A stretch of DNA of 14,955 nucleotides from Deltaproteobacteria bacterium (lineage in GTDB: Bacteria > Desulfobacterota > Desulfobacteria > Desulfobacterales > ETH-SRB1), in the NCBI GenBank assembly GCA_019314185.1, contig JAFCZU010000036.1:1-14955 (forward strand). Reading direction: 5' to 3'. Of this stretch, positions 14,007-14,955 are shown piece by piece. How positions within the stretch are numbered: position 1 is the first letter of the stretch; every line of letters begins with the position of its first letter. The notes under the pieces are model-generated. The model did not search any database. It was not told the DNA's origin and was given only the letters and a program-made list of their open reading frames with translations. The translations under genes were made by a program, and so were the position numbers.

Positions 14007-14088
14007 AAGGATTCAAGGGGGCAAGGATTCGAGGGTTCAAGGGGGTTGAGGATTCGAGGATTCAAGGGGTCAAGTGGGTCGAGGATGC
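14007..14088 (+). repeat. GGATTCAA/GGATTCGA octamer-like array
   Basis: Ten tandem units start eight bases after the NYN stop: AAGGATTC, AAGGGGGC, AAGGATTC, GAGGGTTC, AAGGGGGTT, GAGGATTC, GAGGATTC, AAGGGGTC, AAGTGGGTC, GAGGATGC. Eight are 8 bases and two are 9. It is purine-rich on this strand and differs in period and sequence from the 7-base arrays elsewhere. Confidence 0.8.
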
Positions 14089-14207
14089 TACGAATATCAA
14101 GCAATTACCAAAATATGGTTTTAGTGAGCGAAACCCAATAAATCATGCTGAAGGCTGTCTTGCACGGAAGTCCAAAGTGAACCCTATGTCACCTTGAATG
14201 CGACCAA

Positions 14208-14241
14208 CCGTGAACTGTGAACCTGACAACCTGAGTAGTTA
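14208..14241 (-). repeat. TAACTACTCAGG terminus plus GTTCACG heptamers, inverted copy
   Basis: On the minus strand it reads TAACTACTCAGG, TTGTCAG, GTTCACA, GTTCACG, GTT. This is the inverted relative of 6450-6496. Its outer end reaches the A of the first possible ATG (14241) of the DUF3842 gene. Confidence 0.75.
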
Positions 14242-14255
14242 TGAAAGAATCTAAT

Positions 14256-14669
14256 ATGAAACGGATATGTGTAATAGACGGACAGGGCGGCGGTATCGGC
14301 AGCACGATTATAAAACGGTTGAAGGAATCGTTTAGAGAAACTGTTGAAATAATTGCTCTGGGAACCAATGCAATTGCGACAGCAAACATGCTGAAAGCAA
14401 AGGCAAATTGTGGCGCTTCAGGAGAAAATGCAATAGTTCGGACCGTGAATAAGGTTGATGTTATAATAGGGCCGGTTGGTATTATTATTGCTCATGCCAT
14501 GATGGGTGAAGTTACGCCAAGTATTGCGGAGGCAGTGGCAAGCAGTCCGGCAAAAAAAATTCTTATTCCACTTTCCCGGGAAAACATAGAAATAGTCGGT
14601 GCATCTTCCGACCCGCTTCCACGTCTTATTGATGCGCTTATTCAGGATAATTTAAAAAACATTAAATAA
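14256..14669 (+). CDS. DUF3842 family protein
   Basis: Encodes about 137 residues of the DUF3842 family, of unknown function. It opens with MKRICVIDGQGGGIGSTIIKRL, a glycine-rich nucleotide-binding-like loop (residues 8-15) after a beta strand, then a Rossmann-like alternation: IALGTNAIATANMLKAKA, ENAIVRTVNKVDVIIGPVGI, and KKILIPLSRENIEIVGA. An in-frame ATG at 14241 would add five residues (MKESN) but falls at the edge of a dispersed repeat; ATG 14256 fits the family N-terminus and has a weak GAAAG upstream. It is followed after 12 bases by a CooT-family gene and then ispH. A link to nickel or metal-cofactor handling is only suggested by this neighbour. Confidence 0.8.
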   Translation: MKRICVIDGQGGGIGSTIIKRLKESFRETVEIIALGTNAIATANMLKAKANCGASGENAIVRTVNKVDVIIGPVGIIIAHAMMGEVTPSIAEAVASSPAKKILIPLSRENIEIVGASSDPLPRLIDALIQDNLKNIK

Positions 14670-14681
14670 GGAAAGAATATC

Positions 14682-14867
14682 ATGTGTGAAGCTAATGCTT
14701 ATCTGATTGAAGGAAAAGAGGAAAAGTTGGTAATGGAATCTGTTGATACGATTGAACCCGAGGATGATGGCATTAAATTAACCAGTATCTTTGGAGAACA
14801 GAAATTTTTAAAGGCCGGCATTCATTCACTTTCTCTCGTTGATCATAAAGTTTTTCTTAAGGAATGA
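14682..14867 (+). CDS. CooT-family nickel-binding protein
   Basis: Encodes 61 residues. The MCEANAYLIEG start places a cysteine at position 2, the nickel ligand in Rhodospirillum rubrum CooT, where the small dimeric protein assists nickel insertion into CO dehydrogenase. The rest matches the compact beta-rich fold: VDTIEPEDDGIKLTSIFGEQKFLKAGIHSLSLVDHKVFL. Length matches the family (about 60-70). AAGGAAAG lies just upstream of the ATG. The TGA overlaps the ispH ATG (ATGA), so the two are translationally coupled. No CO dehydrogenase gene is in this window, so the acceptor of nickel here is unknown. Confidence 0.8.
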   Translation: MCEANAYLIEGKEEKLVMESVDTIEPEDDGIKLTSIFGEQKFLKAGIHSLSLVDHKVFLKE

Positions 14868-14955
14868 AAGTATTCCTTGCCAGAACTTCAGGTTTTTGCA
14901 TGGGTGTTCGCAGAGCGGTTGAAATGGTTCTGGATGCGCCCGGCAAACATAAAAA
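14864..14955 (+). CDS. ispH: 4-hydroxy-3-methylbut-2-enyl diphosphate reductase, N-terminus (partial)
   Basis: Thirty codons are present before the window ends. MKVFLARTSGFCMGVRRAVE is the highly conserved IspH (LytB) N-terminus, with the first 4Fe-4S ligand Cys12 in GFCMGV. IspH performs the last step of the methylerythritol phosphate isoprenoid pathway, making IPP and DMAPP. It starts inside the cooT stop codon (ATGA overlap), so expression is tied to cooT and probably DUF3842. Confidence 0.9.
   Translation, partial: MKVFLARTSGFCMGVRRAVEMVLDAPGKHK

Noticed and set aside
13612..14040. Minus-strand frame of 142 codons opposite the NYN gene
   Set aside because: It is an antisense shadow of a gene with clear catalytic motifs, and its start lies in the octamer array.
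13881..14141. Plus-strand frame encoding a Gly/Ser/Arg-rich repetitive peptide
   Set aside because: It overlaps the end of the NYN gene out of frame, and its repetitive part is simply the translation of the octamer array.

Overview
This is a window of bacterial chromosome: moderate to low GC, genes on both strands, all identifiable genes of housekeeping type. The gene set (a free-standing EF-G paralogue, a GerMN-domain protein, and the DUF3842 - CooT - ispH cluster), together with intergenic DNA full of short tandem and inverted repeats, fits an anaerobic Desulfobacterota (Desulfobacterales-like) sulfate reducer. That taxonomic call is inference from gene content; no rRNA is present to confirm it.

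Layout. The 3' end of uvrB (1-124) is followed by a MITE-like inverted-repeat element and then mnmG on the minus strand. Next on the plus strand come a YhcC-type radical SAM protein, a 23S-rRNA-intervening-sequence-type four-helix-bundle protein enclosed by inverted repeats, ndk, a TrmJ-type SPOUT RNA methyltransferase and a fumarylacetoacetate-hydrolase-family enzyme. A repeat-rich gap leads to a membrane-anchored GerMN protein and a stand-alone EF-G. A second repeat-rich gap precedes a minus-strand BepA-like periplasmic M48 protease with TPRs. A divergent regulatory region then leads to parA and parB (chromosome partitioning), a YacP-like NYN nuclease, a DUF3842 protein, a CooT-family nickel-binding protein and the 5' end of ispH, which overlaps cooT by ATGA.

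The most unusual content lies between the genes. (1) The four-helix-bundle gene at 3726-4097 is bounded by 20-bp perfect inverted repeats and looks like a small mobile or IVS-like unit located outside rRNA. A 107-bp stretch covering its left end and first seven codons recurs, about 93% identical, between parA and parB, where the rest of the gene is missing. A remnant of a different four-helix-bundle protein sits at 9383-9475. (2) At least seven intergenic arrays have a strict 7-bp period (plus one of mostly 8-bp period), with different unit sequences. (3) A terminal motif close to TAACTACTCAGG opens several otherwise unrelated repeats and often abuts or supplies the stop codon of the preceding gene. 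(4) A perfect 21-bp hairpin lies upstream of the M48 gene, and a parS-like palindrome lies inside the methyltransferase gene.

No tRNA, rRNA, CRISPR array or complete transposase gene was found. The genes are mostly single transcription units separated by repeat-laden spacers. The likely co-transcribed sets are the methyltransferase with the FAH enzyme; parA-parB-NYN (now interrupted by a repeat); and DUF3842-cooT-ispH.
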